From contig NZ_JAPDIA010000003.1 of assembly GCF_029525575.1 (NCBI RefSeq), positions 1,294,214 to 1,358,213 on the forward strand: 64,000 nt of DNA. Direction: 5' to 3'. The notes beneath the pieces are model-generated. The model did no database searches and was not told the origin of the DNA. It saw only the letters and a list, made by a program, of their open reading frames with translations. A program made the translations under genes and the position numbers. Origin of the DNA: Cohnella rhizosphaerae. GTDB taxonomy: Bacteria > Bacillota > Bacilli > Paenibacillales > Paenibacillaceae. Shown here piece by piece: positions 8,974 to 20,334 of the stretch (position 1 is its first letter; every line of letters starts with the position of its first letter).

Positions 8974-10601
8974 ATGTTGAACGTCATGATCGTCGAAGAC
9001 GAGATGCTTGTCCGGCTCGGCTTCAAAAATACCGTTCCCTGGGAAAAGTACGGCATGACCGTATGCGCGGACGCGGCGAACGGCCGCGAGGCGTGGGAGC
9101 TCTACGAGGGCGGGCTGCGGCCCGACCTTATCGTCACGGATCTGCTCATGCCCGAGATGGACGGACTGGAGCTGATCCGCCGGATTCGCGAGCAAGACAG
9201 CCGGACGCGCATCGTGATTCTGTCCTGCATGGAGGACTTCCACCTGGTGCGGCAGGCGATGAACATGGGCGTCTCCAACTACATGCTGAAGCTGACGATG
9301 ACGCCGGAGGAGATCGATTCGGTGCTGACGCAGGTCAGAGAGGAGCTCGGCGTCCAGGAGTCGATCGAGGCGAGCAAAGGCATCATCCGCAACCCGGAAT
9401 ATCTCAAGGAAAACGTGCTCAAAAACTTCGTGTTCTACAACCTGTATTCGGAAGAAGAGTTCAAACGCCATATCGCCAAGCTGAAGCTGCGGCTGCACCC
9501 CGAACGGCTGGTCGTCTGCACGCTGGAGATCGACCGGTTCGACGGCGTCCGGGAGAAGTTCAAGGACGAGAAGGGCGAGCTGATCCGGGCGACGATCCTG
9601 AACGTGCTGAGCGAGCAGTTGGACCAATCGAAGCGCGGGGAGGCCGTATCCGACGGCGAAAGGCGCTATCTGCTGCTGTTCAGCTTCCGGGATATCGTCA
9701 GCGAGGCGAAGATCCACGAAGAGCTCGTCTGGCTGCTTCAGCAGATCCAGAAGGTGATGAAGCGGTTCTTTAACGTCTCCGCGACGATCGGCGTCAGCGG
9801 CATCCGCAGCGAGTATGCCTCGATGCGCGCGCTGTACCGGGAGAGCGAGGAGGCCGCGCGGCGAAGGTTCTATGCCGGCACGGGGCACATTCTGTTCCGC
9901 CGCCGGACGGAGCCCGAAGACTGCGCCGAAGTGAGCAGAAGGCTGAACGGCGTCCTTGGCGGGCTGCCGGACGCGCTCCGCGCCGTCCGGGACGACATGG
10001 AAGAGATCGTGCGCGGCTTCTCGGCGGCCGGCGGCGATTGCGGCGAGGCCGACGTGCGCAAGCTGTTCGTGCGGCTTCTTCATGCGCCCGCGGCGCAGGC
10101 GGAAGCCGGCCGTCAGGAAGCGGCCATGCTGGCCGCGGCATACGGGGAGACGCTGGGCCGATGCGAGACGCTGGACGAGACGATCGACGCGTTCGGCCGG
10201 TATCTGGCGGAGCTCGCGGCGATGCGCGGCAGCCGCAAGCAGCTGAGCAAGGAAATCGCCAGAGCCGTGCAGTACGTGCAGGAGCATCATGCCGAGAATA
10301 TGTCCATTCAGCAGCTGGCGGAGGAGCTGGAGCTGTCCCCAATTATTTGAGCGGCCTGTTCAAGAAGGAACTGAACGTCAACTTCACGGACTACGTCAAC
10401 CGCGTCCGCCTGGAGAAGGCGAAGGAGCTGCTGCTCACGACCAATCTCAAGTCCTACGAGATCGCCGAGCGTACCGGGTTCTCCGACGACAGCTACTTCA
10501 GCCGGACGTTCCTGAAGCATGTGGGCGTTCGCCCGAACGGCTTCCGCAGGCTGTGGGTGCAGGATCCGATCGCGGGAGCGGGTGACGGCCATGAGCGCTG
10601 A
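8974..10601 (+). CDS. Response regulator with AraC-type output domain (YesN-like), one frameshift
   Basis: Reconstructed 542-residue regulator. Start ATG 8974 follows GAGAGGTG. The receiver domain spans about residues 1-120, with acidic pocket VEDE, phospho-Asp in VTDLLMPEMDG and Lys in YMLKLTM. The segment SCMEDF replaces the usual SGYDDF. A long central region follows, then a C-terminal AraC double helix-turn-helix. The frame breaks at C4 10337-10340; adding one C gives ELSPNYLSGLFKKEL and a full DNA-binding domain ending in FLKHVGVRPNGFRRL. This is one of the few deletions rather than insertions in the window. The gene overlaps the kinase start by 11 bases. Likely activates the ABC transporter genes downstream in response to an external sugar. 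Confidence 0.87.
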
Positions 10602-12445
10602 GCGGCGTCTGCGGCTGGGCCGGCTCTCTCTTAAAAACCAGCTGATCCTTTCTTTCGTCGCCATCACCCTGGCGGTGCTGTCGGTCACGTCCTATTACAG
10701 CTACCGGAAAACGATGACCGTGCTGCAGACGAGCATGGAGGACACGAGCCTCGCCCAGTTCCGGCAGATCGAGACGAATATCCGGACGCTGCTGCACGAG
10801 GTCGACAAGTATGCCAACACCTTCATCTATGAGACCGACGTCCAGACGTTCCTGCTCAGCGAACGTCTGTCGAACGCCGACTTCATCCCCCTTTCCCGCG
10901 GCGTCGACAAGTTGATGGCGCGGTATTTCGGCAACTACGATTATTTGGATTCGATGTACCTGTTCCTGGACAACGGCATGGTCATCGGCGGCACCCCCCT
11001 CGCAAAACCAGAGCTCGGCCGTAACCGGCAAGAGCTATCCTTTCTACAGCCATCCGCTGTACCTGTTCGTCAAGGAGCATTATCCGAACCTGCTGTACTG
11101 GACCGGCGGCGTGACGACCCAGGACTTCATGCGCACGCCGCTCGCCAACGCCGATTCGAACCGTCATCTGATCTCCGCGCTGCGGGGAATCACCTCGATG
11201 GACAGCCGGGAGGTCAGCGCGATCTTGCCCGTGAACGCGGTGCTCGCGTTCAACGTCAAGGAGCGATATTTGCATTCGCTCTACGGCAGCCTGCGCAGCG
11301 GACCGAACGGCAAGATGAGCATCGTCGACGGCGAGGGGATCGTGATCTCCGGCACGGACGAGGCCGATATCGGGCGCCCGTACAGGTTCGGCGACAAGCT
11401 GGCGGCGGACGTCCGCCAGTTCGACAGCTTTCAATCCGTCCGGGACGGCACGAAGGAGCAGGTGCTCTATTACCGGCTGGACGATCTGGGCTGGACCTTG
11501 ACCAACGAAGTCCCCTCCGCGCAATACAGCCGGGGCGCCGTCGCGATCCAGCGGTTCACCGCGGCGGTATTCGTGCTGTCCGTCGTCCTTATCGCCGCCC
11601 TCTCCTCGCTCTGGATGCACCGGATCATGGGGCCGCTTCAGGAGCTGATCCGCGGGATGCGCAACATCGGCCGGGGGCAGCTCGGACAGCAGCTGACGCA
11701 GGCCTCGAACAAGGAGATCGGGCTTCTGATCGAGCAGTTCAACCGGATGTCGGTCGGCATCGCGGACCTGATGAAGCGCAACGAAGAAGCGGAGCAGGAG
11801 AAGCGCCGGCTCGAGATCGAGGCGCTCCAGTCGCAGATCAATCCGCATTTTCTGTTCAACACGCTCAACACGGTCAAGTGGCTGGCCGCGCTCGGCGGCG
11901 CGACCAATATCATGGAATGCGTCACGAGTCTCGGCAACATGCTGCGCCCGATCTACAACAAGCCCTCGCCGTTCTGGTCGATCGGCGAAGAGATCGCCTT
12001 CGTGCGCAACTACGCGAACATTATGAACTTCCGGTACGGCGAGGAGGTCGAATTCGTCTTCGATGTTCCCGAGCCTTTGCAGCGCTGCCTGTCGCTCCGG
12101 TTCATCATCCAGCCGTCGATCGAGAACGCGCTCGTTCACGGCCGATCGGGCAAAGGCGTCATTCGCGTGTCCGTCTGCGAGGACGGCGGCGATCTCGTCT
12201 TTGTCGTCGCCGACACGCGGGGCGGCATGTCGCCGGCCAAGACGGCGGAGCTCGATCGGAGGATTCGTTTGGACGGCGCCGCCGACGGAGAGAAGTCGGG
12301 GATCGGGCTGCTCAACGTCCACAAGCGGCTGCGTCTGCACTTCGGCGGCCGGTACGGCCTGACCGTGGAGAGCGAGGAAGGCGTCGGAACCCGGGTCGGC
12401 ATGCGCATGCCGAAGCTGGCGGAGGGCGAGGTCCAAAAACCGTAG
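10591..12445 (+). CDS. Sensor histidine kinase (YesM-like), one frameshift
   Basis: Reconstructed 617-residue membrane kinase pairing with the overlapping response regulator. TM1 is about residues 18-38, followed by an extracellular sensing domain of roughly 280 residues, TM2 near 320-340, and a HAMP linker (HRIMGPLQELIRGMRNIGRG). The His_kinase domain has the phospho-His in SQINPHFLFNTLN near 414, and the HATPase domain has IIQPSIENALVHG and a GIGLLNVHKRL segment. The break is at C6 10994-10999; removing one C gives IGGTPSQNQSSAVTGKSY and continuous protein. ATG 10591 was chosen because the kinase N-terminus (basic, then TM1) starts there. Ligand unknown; probably a glycan fragment or loaded binding protein. 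Confidence 0.87.
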
Positions 12446-12461
12446 AATCGTACATGTTCTC

Positions 12462-12507
12462 TGTTCCGGCCGATTTCTATAATGAAAACAAGAAAGAAGC
12501 CGGAACA
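12462..12507 (+). promoter_or_regulatory. TATAAT promoter flanked by a 9-bp inverted repeat
   Basis: TGTTCCGGC (12462-12470) and GCCGGAACA (12499-12507) are perfect inverted copies on either side of a TATAAT (12478-12483). The site lies 18 bases before the permease start. A weak -35 (TGTTCT, 12455-12460) is 17 bases upstream of the TATAAT. The arrangement suits a dimeric regulator acting at the transporter promoter. Confidence 0.55.
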
Positions 12508-12525
12508 AAGAATGGATGATGACGA

Positions 12526-13543
12526 ATGAAATCCGCGCAAGCGGCCGTGCCGACCGCGCTCGGCGGCGCGGGGGAAAAAGCCTCCAAAAAAGAAATCGCT
12601 CACCGCCAGCCGCCTGATCCTGTTCGCGATGGTGCTGCCCTTCGTCGCGATGATCTTCGCCTTCAACTATATTCCGCTCTTCGGGTGGATCTACGCCTTT
12701 TTCGATTACAGGCCCGGCATTCCGCTCTCGGAATCGTCCTTCGAAGGCTTGAAGTACTTCAGGCTCGTCTTCGAGGACAAGGAGCAGTTGATAAACGTGC
12801 TGGTCAACACGCTCGTCCTCGGCTTTCTCAGCATCCTCGCGTCGCCGCTCTCCGTCATTTTCGCCATTTTGCTGAACGAGACGGCGAGCGGCAAGTTCCG
12901 CAAGGCCGTCCAGACGCTGACGACGCTGCCGAATTTCATCAGCTTCATTATCGTCTACTCGCTGGCGACCGCCCTGTTCTCCTCGGGCGGACTGCTGAAC
13001 GAGCTTCTGATGAAGCTGCACTGGATTCAGGAGCCGACCAACGTCATGGCCAATCCGGAAGCGGCCTGGCTGTTCCAGACCGCCGTGAGCGTTTGGAAGG
13101 GGCTCGGCTTCGGCAGCATCGTATATTTGGCGGCCATCGCGGGCATCGACACCGAGCTGTTCGACGCGGCCAAGGTGGACGGCGCGGGCAGGCTGCAGCG
13201 GATCGTGCACATCACCGTACCCGAGATCATGCCGACCTTCTTCGTGCTCACGCTGCTGGCGGTCGCGGGCATTTTGTCGAACAACTTCGAGCAGTATTTC
13301 GTTTTCTACAACTCGCTCGTGTCCGGGAAGGTCGAGACGCTGGATTATTATGTGTACCGGATGGGGATCGCCACGGGAGACATTCCGTTCGGGACGGCGG
13401 TCGGCATGGCCAAGTCGATCGTCAGCATCGCGCTGCTGTTCTCGCTGAACGCGCTGTCGCGCAAGATCAGAGGGCAATCCGTATTTCAGGAAAGGGGGGC
13501 GAACGGTGAAAAAGGATTCTTCCCTGACGTTCGATATTTTTAA
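12526..13543 (+). CDS. Sugar ABC transporter permease (LplB-type), one frameshift
   Basis: Reconstructed 338-residue inner-membrane permease of the oligosaccharide-uptake type, with about six TM segments. The basic N-terminus is joined to TM1 after removing one G at G5 12570-12574 (giving GAGKKPPKKKSLTASRL). The EAA loop for ATPase contact is visible as IDTELFDAAKVDGAGRLQRIVHITVPEI. The family usually has about 300 residues. The 3' end overlaps the start of the next permease by 38 bases; the true stop may lie nearer 13509 if the G6 run at 13493-13498 is also miscounted. No ATPase gene is present, as is usual when a shared MsmX-type ATPase serves several systems. Confidence 0.88.
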
Positions 13544-14384
13544 CTACGCGGTCCAGATTGCGATCACGCTGCTGTGCGTGTACCCGTTCTACTATATCTT
13601 CATCTATTCGATCAGCGATCCGCAGCAGGCGGTCAAAGGCGTGTTCATCGCCCCGGCGGGCTTCACGCTGCTGAACTACGCGACGATATTCAAGCTCGAC
13701 CATATGCTGAATTCGTTCGTCGTCTCGGTCCTTCGCACCGTGATCGGCACGGCCGTCACCGTCCTGTGCTGCTCCTGGTTCGCCTATGCGGTAACGAAAA
13801 ACGAGTTGTATTTCCGCAAGCTGATCTATCGCTTTCTGGTCGTCACGATGTACTTCAATGCGGGGCTCATCCCCTGGTACCTGACGATGAAGGCGCTGGG
13901 CCTGAAGAACAGCTTCCTGCTCTATATTCTTCCCGGCGCGATATCCGCGTTTTACGTGGTGCTGCTGAAGACGTTTATCGAGCAGCTGCCGAAGGCGCTG
14001 GAGGAGTCCGCGATGATCGACGGGGCGGGGTTTCTGAAAATATTCGTCCGCATCATCTTTCCGCTGTCGATGCCGATCGTGGCCACGATCGCGGTGTTCT
14101 CCGCGGTCGGTCAGTGGAATACGTGGATGGACAACTATTTCCTCGTATCCAGCGACAGGCTGCAGACGCTGCAGCTGGTCCTCTACAATTACTTGACCCA
14201 GGCGCAGCAGATCGTCAACAGCAGCAATATGCAGGACCTGAACCGCGGACTTGCGACGAAGGTATCGCCCGAATCGATTCGCATCACGATCACGATGGTC
14301 GTCACGATTCCCGTCATGCTCGTATATCCGTTCCTGCAGCGATATTTCGTGAAGGGCATCATGCTCGGCGCGATCAAAGGCTGA
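13506..14384 (+). CDS. Carbohydrate ABC transporter permease (LplC/YtcP-type)
   Basis: A 292-residue partner permease. I chose GTG 13506 because an AGGAAAGGGGGG ribosome site precedes it and the product begins with KKDSSLTFDIFNYAVQ, the normal cytosolic lead for this family. Six TM segments; the EAA motif is LPKALEESAMIDGAGFLKIFVRI split across the cytoplasmic loop. The C-terminus QRYFVKGIMLGAIKG is the hallmark ending of this permease class. It follows the first permease and precedes the lipoprotein, making a three-gene uptake system. Confidence 0.9.
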   Translation: MKKDSSLTFDIFNYAVQIAITLLCVYPFYYIFIYSISDPQQAVKGVFIAPAGFTLLNYATIFKLDHMLNSFVVSVLRTVIGTAVTVLCCSWFAYAVTKNELYFRKLIYRFLVVTMYFNAGLIPWYLTMKALGLKNSFLLYILPGAISAFYVVLLKTFIEQLPKALEESAMIDGAGFLKIFVRIIFPLSMPIVATIAVFSAVGQWNTWMDNYFLVSSDRLQTLQLVLYNYLTQAQQIVNSSNMQDLNRGLATKVSPESIRITITMVVTIPVMLVYPFLQRYFVKGIMLGAIKG

Positions 14385-14452
14385 TGGTTGTACCGCCTTA
14401 ACCTAGGAAGGCGCGAACAATAGATGATTCAGATATTAAGGGAGGACATGGC

Positions 14453-16202
14453 ATGCTTAGCACCAAAGCGTCCAGGGGGACAACATTCGCAGCGCTCGCC
14501 GTGGCGCTCGCCGTCACGGCGGGCTGCAGCGGCAATTCGAACAACGGGACGGCATCGCCGTCCGCAAGCGCGGCTCCGTCCGCTTCCAGCGCTTCTGCAA
14601 CCGCTTCCGATTCCGGCTCGCCGACGAGCGCGCCGGCCAAGGATCCGATCACGCTGAAGGTGCAGTTCAACGCGACGGGCCCGGACTTCGAAGGTACCGA
14701 CGTATACAACGAGATCGTCAAGCAGACGGGCGTCACCTTCAAGATCGAGCGGTTCGACGAAGAGAAGTTCAAGGTCGAGCTGGCCGGCGGCGACTTGCCG
14801 GACATCATCCAGGTGAAGAACGTCAACACGACGTACCTGCAGCAGCTGATCGAAGGCGGCAGCATCCTTCCGCTCGACGATCTGGTGAAGAGCAACGGAC
14901 CGGACATCATGGCGCCGGTCTACGCGCAGAGCCTGGACTATTCCAGGAAGTTCTGGAGCAACGACACGGGCAAGCTGTACGTCATCCCGATGCAGATCGG
15001 CAAGTCGGGCTGGGGCTTCGACCAGCAGGTCGGCTTCAACACCCGCTGGGATTATTACAAGGAGCTCGGCTATCCCGAGATCAAGAGCATCGACGACATG
15101 GTGAACGTGCTGGCGGACATGGTGAAGAAGCATCCGACGACGGCCGAGGGCAAAAAAGGTGTACGGCGCGGCGATCTGGAACGACTGGGATACGTGGGGG
15201 CTGGCAAGTCTCGGCCTCGTCACCGGGAACGGCAAATTCAACGTCAATGACGGGCAGCTGTACAACACGTACCTGGATCCTGCGCACAGCGACTTCTGGG
15301 ATACGATCTCGTTCCTGTACAAGGCGCAGCAAAAGGGCATTCTCGATCCGGACGCGTTTACGGCCAAGTACGACGACATCGTGGCCAAAGGCACGCAGGG
15401 AACGCTGCTCTCGTCGGTCGCGACCTGGCCGTTCCAGCAGGCGAACGCCGATCTGTTGAAGCAGGGCGCCGACAAAGGCTACGTGACCATACCGCTCGCC
15501 TGGGGCCAGGCGTACGTCGGCGGCTCGACGGTCGCGGGCTGGGGCGACCGCGCCTACGCGATCACCAAAAACTGCAAGGATCCCGCCCGCGCGATGGATC
15601 TGATCAATTTCCTCGTCTCCGAAAAGGGCTCCCGCCTGATTCAGAGCGGCGTCCAGGGCGTGCATTGGGACGTCGTGGACGGCAAGCCGCAGATCAAGCC
15701 GGATGTCGTCCAGCTCCGCTCGGCGGGCGGCGACGCCTGGAAGAAGACGGGCATCAACATGGCCGCGAACCAGCAGGGCCTGACCGACTTCACCGAGACG
15801 AGCGACGGCAGCATCGTCAATCTGTTCGATACGCCGGAGATGTACGCGACCCAGAACAACTCGCTCACGAAGGACTACAACGACCACTACGGCGTGACGT
15901 ATCCGTCGGAGGCTTACAAGAAGCTGGCGGACGCGGGCAAGGTGAAGACGCTGGACGCGATGCCGCAGGACGTCGTCAACGCGATGCCGCCGATGCCGGA
16001 CGATATCAAGCGGATCGACGCCAAGCTGAGAGACACGATCATCAAGGGAGCGCCGATCGTCGTCCTGCAATCGAAGGACGACGCGGACTATCAGAAGCGG
16101 CAAGCGGCGTTGATCGACCAGTTGACCAAGGCCGGCGCCGACAAGTGGTTCGAATGGTACAAGCAAGCCTTCGAGGACACGAAGGCGAAGATCGCGGGCT
16201 AA
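14453..16202 (+). CDS. Extracellular solute-binding lipoprotein for sugars, one frameshift
   Basis: Reconstructed 582-residue cluster A lipoprotein that delivers oligosaccharide to the two permeases. A signal peptide ends in the lipobox VTAGC, followed by a Ser/Ala/Thr-rich linker. ATG 14453 follows GGGAGGACA. The ligand-binding body begins at ITLKVQFN, with typical lobes (LAGGDLPDIIQVKN, YVIPMQIGKSGWGFDQQVG, AGWGDRAYAITKNCKDPARAMDLINFL). The break is at A6 15152-15157; removing one A gives EGKKVYGAAIWNDWDTW. A strong terminator follows. The length (over 500 residues) matches the Lpl class that binds larger sugars. Confidence 0.88.
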
Positions 16203-16283
16203 CACCAAGCCGGAGAGATGGCCGGCTAGAAGCGATACGCGAAGGATCGGCGGCCGCGGGGCGTAGCCGCGATCCGGGATCGC

Positions 16284-16326
16284 GGGTGCCGGAACGGCGG
16301 ATTCCGCTGCTCCGGCACCCGTTTTT
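16284..16326 (+). terminator. Rho-independent terminator after solute-binding protein
   Basis: GGGTGCCGGA and TCCGGCACCC form a 10-bp stem around an AACGGCGGATTCCGCTGC-type internal hairpin, followed by GTTTTT. Confidence 0.85.
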
Positions 16327-16384
16327 AAGTTGAGAGGCAGGGCCGCTTCGCGGAGCTATTCCGAATTTATGGAGGTATTTGAAG

Positions 16385-17663
16385 ATGCATAACGAGGCTT
16401 ATCCGGAACGGGTGCGATGGTTCATGCACGACCGGTACGGCATGTTTATTCACTGGGGCTTGTACGCGATTCCTTCCCGCGGCGAATGGGTCCGCAGCCT
16501 GGAGGAGATCCCGGAGACGGATTACCGCCCCTTCTACGAGGAATTCGACCCCGACCGCTACGACCCGCGGGCTTGGGCGAAGCTCGCCAGGGCCGCCGGC
16601 ATGAAGTACGCCGTCATGACGGCCAAGCATCACGACGGCTTCTGTCTGTTCGACAGCAAGCTGACGGAATACAAAGCGACCAACGCGCCGGCGGGCCGGG
16701 ATCTGATCCGCGAGTACGTCGAGGCGTTCCGCGAGGAGGGCCTGCGGGTCGGCCTGTATTATTCGATCATCGACTGGCATCACGAAGATTATCCGGCTTA
16801 CGGCGACAAGATTCATCCGATGCGCGCGAACGAAGCGTTCAAGGACAAGCCGATCGTTTTCGACCGCTATCTCGACTACATGCACGGGCAAGTGAAGGAA
16901 CTGCTGACCGGCTACGGGAAAATCGACGTCATGTGGTTCGACTTTTCCTACGACGACATGACCGGCGAAAAGTGGCGGGCGACCGAGCTCGTGCGGATGA
17001 TGCGCGCGCTCCAGCCGGACATCGTCATCGACAACCGGCTCGGCGGCAACATCAAAGCGGCGGAGCCCGAGGAATATGCGGGCGACTTCGCGAGTCCGGA
17101 GCAGATGCTGCCGTCCGCGGGCATCCGCAGCGAGTCGGGACGCCCCGTGCCGTGGGAGGCCTGCATCACGCTGAACGACCACTGGGGCTACTGCTCGTCC
17201 GACCGCAATTACAAGTCGGCCAAGACCGTCATTCGCGGGCTCGTCGAATGCGTCAGCAAGGGCGGCAACCTGCTGCTCAACGTCGGGCCTGATCCCAAGG
17301 GGCGCATCCCCGGCGAGTCCGTCGACGTGCTGCGCGAGGCGGGCCGCTGGATGGACGCGAACGCGAGCAGCATCTACGGCTTGCGGCGCGGCGGCGCTGC
17401 CCAAGCCGGAGTGGGGCCGCTACACGCAGAACGGGAACAAGCTGTACGCCCATATTTTCGACCGGGGCATGGGACCGATCTCGTTCGAAGGGATGAAGGG
17501 CAAGATCAAGCGGGCCAGGCTGCTCGCGGACGGCTCGGAGATCAAGGTGGAGACGCCCTGGATGGCCTACGAATACCCCGACGACGCGTTCATCACGCTT
17601 GCCGGCGCGGAGCTGCCGGACGACATCGACACCGTGATCGAGCTGGAGCTGGCAGCGGATTGA
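16385..17663 (+). CDS. GH29 alpha-L-fucosidase, one frameshift
   Basis: Reconstructed 425-residue cytoplasmic enzyme that removes alpha-linked L-fucose from imported oligosaccharides. ATG 16385 was chosen over TTG 16379 because GGAGG (16371-16375) is 9 bases upstream of it. Diagnostic GH29 segments are WFMHDRYGMFIHWGLYAIPS, MTAKHHDGFCLFDS, and DVMWFDFSY near residue 184, where the Asp is the expected nucleophile. GGNLLLNVGPDPKG closes the barrel. The frame breaks near 17391; removing one T of TT gives IYGCGAAALPKPEWGRYTQNG, the usual GH29 continuation into the C-terminal beta domain. No signal peptide. It sits directly before the GH2 gene (21-bp gap). A nearby operon (1259-5063) could degrade the fucose released. 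Confidence 0.88.
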
Positions 17664-17684
17664 GAAGAGAAGGAGTGGGGGGAC

Positions 17685-20252
17685 ATGCGTTTGAACGATT
17701 GTACGGACATGGAGGAAAGGCTGCACGGCGCGCTGGATCTGTCTGGCGTCTGGCGGCTTGCGGGCTCCGACGGGCAGCGGGGCGGCGTGCGGACGTTCCA
17801 TCTGGCGGATACGGACGACGCCAAGTGGATGGAGGCGAGCGTGCCGGGCGAGGTTCACCTGGAGCTCATCAAGCGCGGCTTGATCGAAGAGCCGACGGAA
17901 GGGCTGAACGCCCTGTCCGGCCGCTGGGTGGAGGAGAGCATCTGGGCTTACCGGAAGACGTTCTCTGCACCCGAGGCGGCGGTCGAAGGCTGTGCCTGGC
18001 TCGTCTTCGAGGGGCTCGACTACGAAGGGCACATTTATTTGAACGAGGAGAGGATCGGCGAGCACGCCAATTTTTACCGTCCCTGCAAGCTTGACGTGAC
18101 AGGCAAGCTGCGCGAGGAAAACCTGCTCGTCGTCGTGCTGAACGGCGGCTTGCACGCGGCAGGCAACCGCTCGGTGGAAGGCTACTATGAAAATTCCTAC
18201 GACCACGTCCTGCACAAGCGGATCTGGCTGCGCAAGCCGCAAAGCTCCTTCGGCTGGGATTGGTCCGCGCGTTATGTGAACGTGGGCATTCACAAGCCGG
18301 CGCGTCTCGAATGGGCCGCGACGGCGCGCGTCGACGACATCGTCGTCCTGACCGACCTGAACGAACGGATGGACGAAGGGGCCGTGTCGGTTCGCGTCTT
18401 CCTCGAAGGCTGCGCCGACCTGCCCGCCGAGGCGGAGGTGACGGTACGCGTGAACGGCGGTGCCGCGGCTTCGAGCGTCCATCCGGTGCGCAAGGGACAG
18501 CAGCGGCTGGACGCGGCGGCGGCGGTGCCGAATCCCCGGCTGTGGTGGCCGTCCGGGCACGGCGAGCAGCCGCTCTACGAGATCGAGGTGGAGGTCAAAG
18601 TGAACGGGAGCGTCATCTGCAGGCGCGTCAAGCGGGCCGGCTTCCGGCGGCTGGCCATTAACCAGGATCCCCATCCGGCCGGGGGGCGCTACTTCGTGCT
18701 GGAGGTCAACGGCAAGCCCGTATTCGCGAAGGGCGCCAACTTCATTCCGGCCGACATGCTGTTCATTCGCGCGGACCGCGCCCGTTACGAAGGACTGATC
18801 GACCGGGCGCTCGAAGCCAACTTCAACTTTTTGCGCGTCTGGGGCGGAGGCGTGTATGAATCGGACGACTTCTACGAGCTGTGCGACGAGCGGGGCGTGA
18901 TGGTCTGGCAGGACTTCATGTTCGCCTGCGCGGCGTACCCGACGACGGAGCCCGCTTTTATGCGGAACGTAAAGGAAGAGGCGATCTACAACGTGCGCCG
19001 GCTGGCGCATCATCCGAGCCTCGTCATGTACTGCGGCAACAACGAAAATCAATGGCATACGAACCGCTGGGACGAAGAGGCGAGCGAAAGCGTCATGTAT
19101 CCGGATTACGCGTTTTACCATCACGTGCTGCCCCGAATCGTGCGGGAGGAAGACCCGGGACGCTACTATCAGCCGAGCAGTCCGTATTCGCCGGACGATC
19201 TGCATCCGAACGACGATTCGGCGGGCGATCAGCATCCGTGGACGGTCGGCTTCGACAATACCGACTTCCGCGAATACCGGTCGCTGACCTGCCGGTTCCC
19301 GAACGAAGGGGGCATCCTCGGGCCGACCAGTCTGCCGGCCATGCACGCCAGTCTGCCGGACCCTCACCGGGAGGTGCTGTCCTTCGCCTGGCAGCAGCAC
19401 GACAACGCGGTCGACTCCTGGTACGCGCAGTCGGCGCCCGACCGGCAGATCCGGGAATGGACGGGGCTCGAGCCGCGCGGGCTGTCGATCGAGGAGCATG
19501 TCTATTACGGCGGGCTGGTCCAGGGCGAGGGTTTAAGGGAGTATATCGACAACTTCCGGCGCCGGATGTTCGACAGCGCCTCGGCGATCTTCTGGATGTT
19601 CAACGACTGCTGGCCGGCGACCCGCAGCTGGACGATCGTCGACTATTACCTCAACCGGACGCCGTCCTTCTACCCGGTGAAGCGGGCATTCCAGCCCGTG
19701 TCGGTCGTGGTCGTCCGGGAAGCGGGGCTGGTCCGCATATTCGGCATCAACGAGACGGGGGAAACGTGGCGCGGCGAGCTGCACGGCGGCTTGTTCACGC
19801 TCGGCGGCGACTACGTGAAGGAGCTGCGCTCGACGGTCGAGGTGCCGGCGAATACGTCGCGCTGCGTGGCCGAATTCGACGCGGACGCCTGGGACGCCGC
19901 CGGGATTGCGGACACGCTGGCATTCGCGAGTCTGTCGCAGGGCGGCGAGACGGTTGCGCGCGGACGCCTGATTGTGCCGCGCTTCCGGGAGATGAACTGG
20001 CCGCAGGCGCAGATCGACGTTCGCATGGACGGCGGCCATGCCGTCTTCACCAGCAGCGCGTTCGCCTTCGGCGTATGCATCGATCTCGACGGCGATCTTC
20101 CGCTGTCCGACAATTTCTTCGATCTGTGGCCGGGAATGCCGCACAGAATCGCGTGGCCGTCAGGACGCAAGCCGCCGCAGGTGCTGTACGTCGGCAATTC
20201 GATCGGCGATCGGCAGGCGCGTACGGCAGCGGCGCCGGCAGGGCGATCGTAA
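17685..20252 (+). CDS. GH2 beta-mannosidase
   Basis: An 855-residue glycoside hydrolase of the GH2 mannosidase branch, expected to cleave terminal beta-mannose in the cytoplasm. Start ATG 17685 follows GGAGTGGGGG. Domain order: sugar-binding domain (LSGVWRLAGSD, VPGEVHLELIKRGLIEEP, FEGLDYEGHIYLN), immunoglobulin-like domain, then the barrel beginning near FAKGANFIPADM. The acid/base Glu is in YCGNNENQW near residue 452. The nucleophile Glu is in RFPNEGG near 540. FNDCWPATRSW is typical of beta-mannosidases rather than galactosidases. The frame is intact across 2.5 kb, in contrast to its neighbours. Confidence 0.9.
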   Translation: MRLNDCTDMEERLHGALDLSGVWRLAGSDGQRGGVRTFHLADTDDAKWMEASVPGEVHLELIKRGLIEEPTEGLNALSGRWVEESIWAYRKTFSAPEAAVEGCAWLVFEGLDYEGHIYLNEERIGEHANFYRPCKLDVTGKLREENLLVVVLNGGLHAAGNRSVEGYYENSYDHVLHKRIWLRKPQSSFGWDWSARYVNVGIHKPARLEWAATARVDDIVVLTDLNERMDEGAVSVRVFLEGCADLPAEAEVTVRVNGGAAASSVHPVRKGQQRLDAAAAVPNPRLWWPSGHGEQPLYEIEVEVKVNGSVICRRVKRAGFRRLAINQDPHPAGGRYFVLEVNGKPVFAKGANFIPADMLFIRADRARYEGLIDRALEANFNFLRVWGGGVYESDDFYELCDERGVMVWQDFMFACAAYPTTEPAFMRNVKEEAIYNVRRLAHHPSLVMYCGNNENQWHTNRWDEEASESVMYPDYAFYHHVLPRIVREEDPGRYYQPSSPYSPDDLHPNDDSAGDQHPWTVGFDNTDFREYRSLTCRFPNEGGILGPTSLPAMHASLPDPHREVLSFAWQQHDNAVDSWYAQSAPDRQIREWTGLEPRGLSIEEHVYYGGLVQGEGLREYIDNFRRRMFDSASAIFWMFNDCWPATRSWTIVDYYLNRTPSFYPVKRAFQPVSVVVVREAGLVRIFGINETGETWRGELHGGLFTLGGDYVKELRSTVEVPANTSRCVAEFDADAWDAAGIADTLAFASLSQGGETVARGRLIVPRFREMNWPQAQIDVRMDGGHAVFTSSAFAFGVCIDLDGDLPLSDNFFDLWPGMPHRIAWPSGRKPPQVLYVGNSIGDRQARTAAAPAGRS

Positions 20253-20263
20253 TTTATAAGTTG

Positions 20264-20289
20264 GGACCGTCCGGCAAGGGCGGTCCTTT
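20264..20289 (+). terminator. Short hairpin after the GH2 gene
   Basis: GGACCG (20264-20269) and CGGTCC (20281-20286) flank an 11-base loop and are followed by only three T residues. A weak terminator. Confidence 0.55.
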
Positions 20290-20334
20290 CCGTTTGATAT
20301 AATGGAAAGTATAAAATCGACAGGCAGCGCCCTT

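Noticed and set aside
10330..10345. Programmed ribosomal frameshifting in the response regulator and others
   Set aside because: Twenty-seven breaks in unrelated families at different positions, without shared slippery motifs or stimulatory hairpins, are not consistent with programmed shifting.
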